Below are positions 63,309 to 64,000 of a stretch of 64,000 bases of DNA, piece by piece. Every line of letters starts with the position of its first letter. Position 1 is the stretch's first letter. The notes under the pieces are model-generated. The model had not been told where the DNA came from. It saw nothing but the letters and a program-made list of their open reading frames with translations, and did not search any database. Source of the stretch: Stagnihabitans lacustris (lineage in GTDB: Bacteria; Pseudomonadota; Alphaproteobacteria; Rhodobacterales; Rhodobacteraceae); NCBI RefSeq assembly GCF_025950525.1, contig NZ_JAPDGS010000002.1, positions 496,001 through 560,000 on the forward strand, written 5' to 3'. The translations under genes were made by a program, and so were the position numbers.

Positions 63309-64000
63309 ATGATCGACCGGCTGGAAATGTTCGTGGCTTTGGCGGCGGAACGGCACTTTGGCCGAGCTGCCGAGGTTTGCGGCGTGACGCAGCCGTCCTT
63401 GTCCGCGGGGATCAGGGCGCTGGAGGATCAGTTGGGCGTCCAGCTGGTCTATCGCGGCAGCCGGTTTCAGGGTCTGACGCCCGAAGGCGCGCGCGTGCTG
63501 GACTGGGCGCGGCGCATCTTGGGCGATGTGCGGTCGATGCGCGACGAGATGCGGTCGGTCCACAAGGGCCTGTCGGGGGTGGTGCGGCTGGGGGTGATCC
63601 CGACCGCTTTGCCCATGGTGGCCGACCTGACCGCGCCCTTTACCGCGGCGCATCCGAATGTGCGGGTGACGGTACTGTCGCGGACCTCTGCCGAGATCCT
63701 CGCGGGGATCGAGACTTTGGAGCTGGACGCCGGCATCACCTATCTGGACAACGAGCCGCTGGGGCGGGTGTCCCAGGTCAGCCTTTATGTCGAATACTAC
63801 CGGTTCCTGTGCGCGCCGGGGTCGGCGCTTGCGGGGCGGGATCAGGTGACTTGGGCCGAGGTCGCCGGGGAGAACCTCTGCCTTTTGACCGGCGATATGC
63901 AGAACCGGCGCATCGTCAATGCCTTGTTGGCCGAAGCCGGGGTGAAGGCCGCGCCGGGGGTAGAGAGCAATTCCTCGATGGCCTTGATCGGGCATGTGAT
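63309..64000 (+). CDS. LysR-type transcriptional regulator (partial, runs off right edge)
   Basis: 230 codons visible. HTH MIDRLEMFVALAAERHFGRAAEVCGVTQPSLSAGIRALEDQLGVQLVYRGSRFQGLTPEGARVL, then a substrate domain with RLGVIPTALPMVADLTAPF. The ATG at 63309 follows AGGTGAGG. The N-terminus recalls LysR regulators next to formate dehydrogenase (fds) genes in this family, but no neighbour is visible beyond the edge to test it. Confidence 0.93.
   Translation, partial: MIDRLEMFVALAAERHFGRAAEVCGVTQPSLSAGIRALEDQLGVQLVYRGSRFQGLTPEGARVLDWARRILGDVRSMRDEMRSVHKGLSGVVRLGVIPTALPMVADLTAPFTAAHPNVRVTVLSRTSAEILAGIETLELDAGITYLDNEPLGRVSQVSLYVEYYRFLCAPGSALAGRDQVTWAEVAGENLCLLTGDMQNRRIVNALLAEAGVKAAPGVESNSSMALIGHV

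Overview
The window looks like about 64 kb of chromosome from a high-GC alphaproteobacterium of the Rhodobacteraceae (Rhodobacter/Paracoccus-type). The reasons are the lineage-typical neighbourhoods (LpoA-like lipoprotein-glnD-murJ; rsmI-yraN-gshB; uvrC-pgsA-moaD-moaE; urease ureDAB-C-EFG), a soluble NDUFS4-like 'ETC complex I subunit', an AcuI-type acrylyl-CoA reductase, several tiny Rhodobacteraceae-type proteins, and motifs resembling CtrA boxes (TTAA-N7-TTAAC). The genus cannot be named from sequence alone. No CRISPR array, insertion sequence, rRNA or prophage was seen. One tRNA gene is present.

Layout. 1-9.5 kb: housekeeping genes: a partial rhomboid-like membrane protein, trpS, a universal stress protein, a 42-residue conserved-looking small ORF, an Nfu-type Fe-S carrier, tsaB-rimI, comM, then a leftward block (hydrolase, gshB, yraN, rsmI). 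9.5-17.4 kb: LpoA-like lipoprotein-glnD-murJ, acuI-like reductase, lldD-like oxidase. 17.6-22.9 kb: a tightly coupled urease operon, with a 55-residue HupE/UreJ-like mini-protein between ureA and ureB. 23-25.3 kb: three consecutive perfect hairpins, ilvD, and a small hypothetical gene. 25.4-30 kb: the least explained part, a three-gene unit made of a winged-helix/TolB-like/TPR regulator, a PAP2/haloperoxidase-fold protein that begins with eleven His-Gly-Leu repeats, and a subtilase-family protease. 30-36.4 kb: a degenerate chemoreceptor-like protein, 5-oxoprolinase pxpABC, and a secreted protein with a complete chemoreceptor. 36.4-43.9 kb: an inferred rhamnoside uptake and cleavage cassette (ABC importer, GH78 enzyme) under a divergent LacI regulator. 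44-49.3 kb: uvrB, the ETC subunit and a secreted protein of unknown function. 49.3-53.4 kb: tRNA-Arg(TCT) followed by a gtr-like surface-glycosylation operon. 53.4-59.3 kb: two PPK2 kinases, a P1 peptidase, moaE-moaD-pgsA and a secreted acidic PDZ-like protein. 59.4-64 kb: uvrC, a pteridine-reductase-like SDR, a small zinc-ribbon membrane protein, an SppA-type protease, and a LysR regulator cut by the right edge.

How genes work together. Many adjacent genes overlap by 4 bases (ATGA/GTGA), so translational coupling is common. Chromosome upkeep genes include uvrB, uvrC and comM. Nitrogen handling is represented by glnD, urease and 5-oxoprolinase. The rhamnoside cassette is a self-contained regulator-importer-hydrolase module. 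The best candidate for an undescribed system is the 25.4-30.0 kb trio. Its predicted enzymes carry intact catalytic motifs but no export signals, so it would act in the cytoplasm. Its function is unknown.
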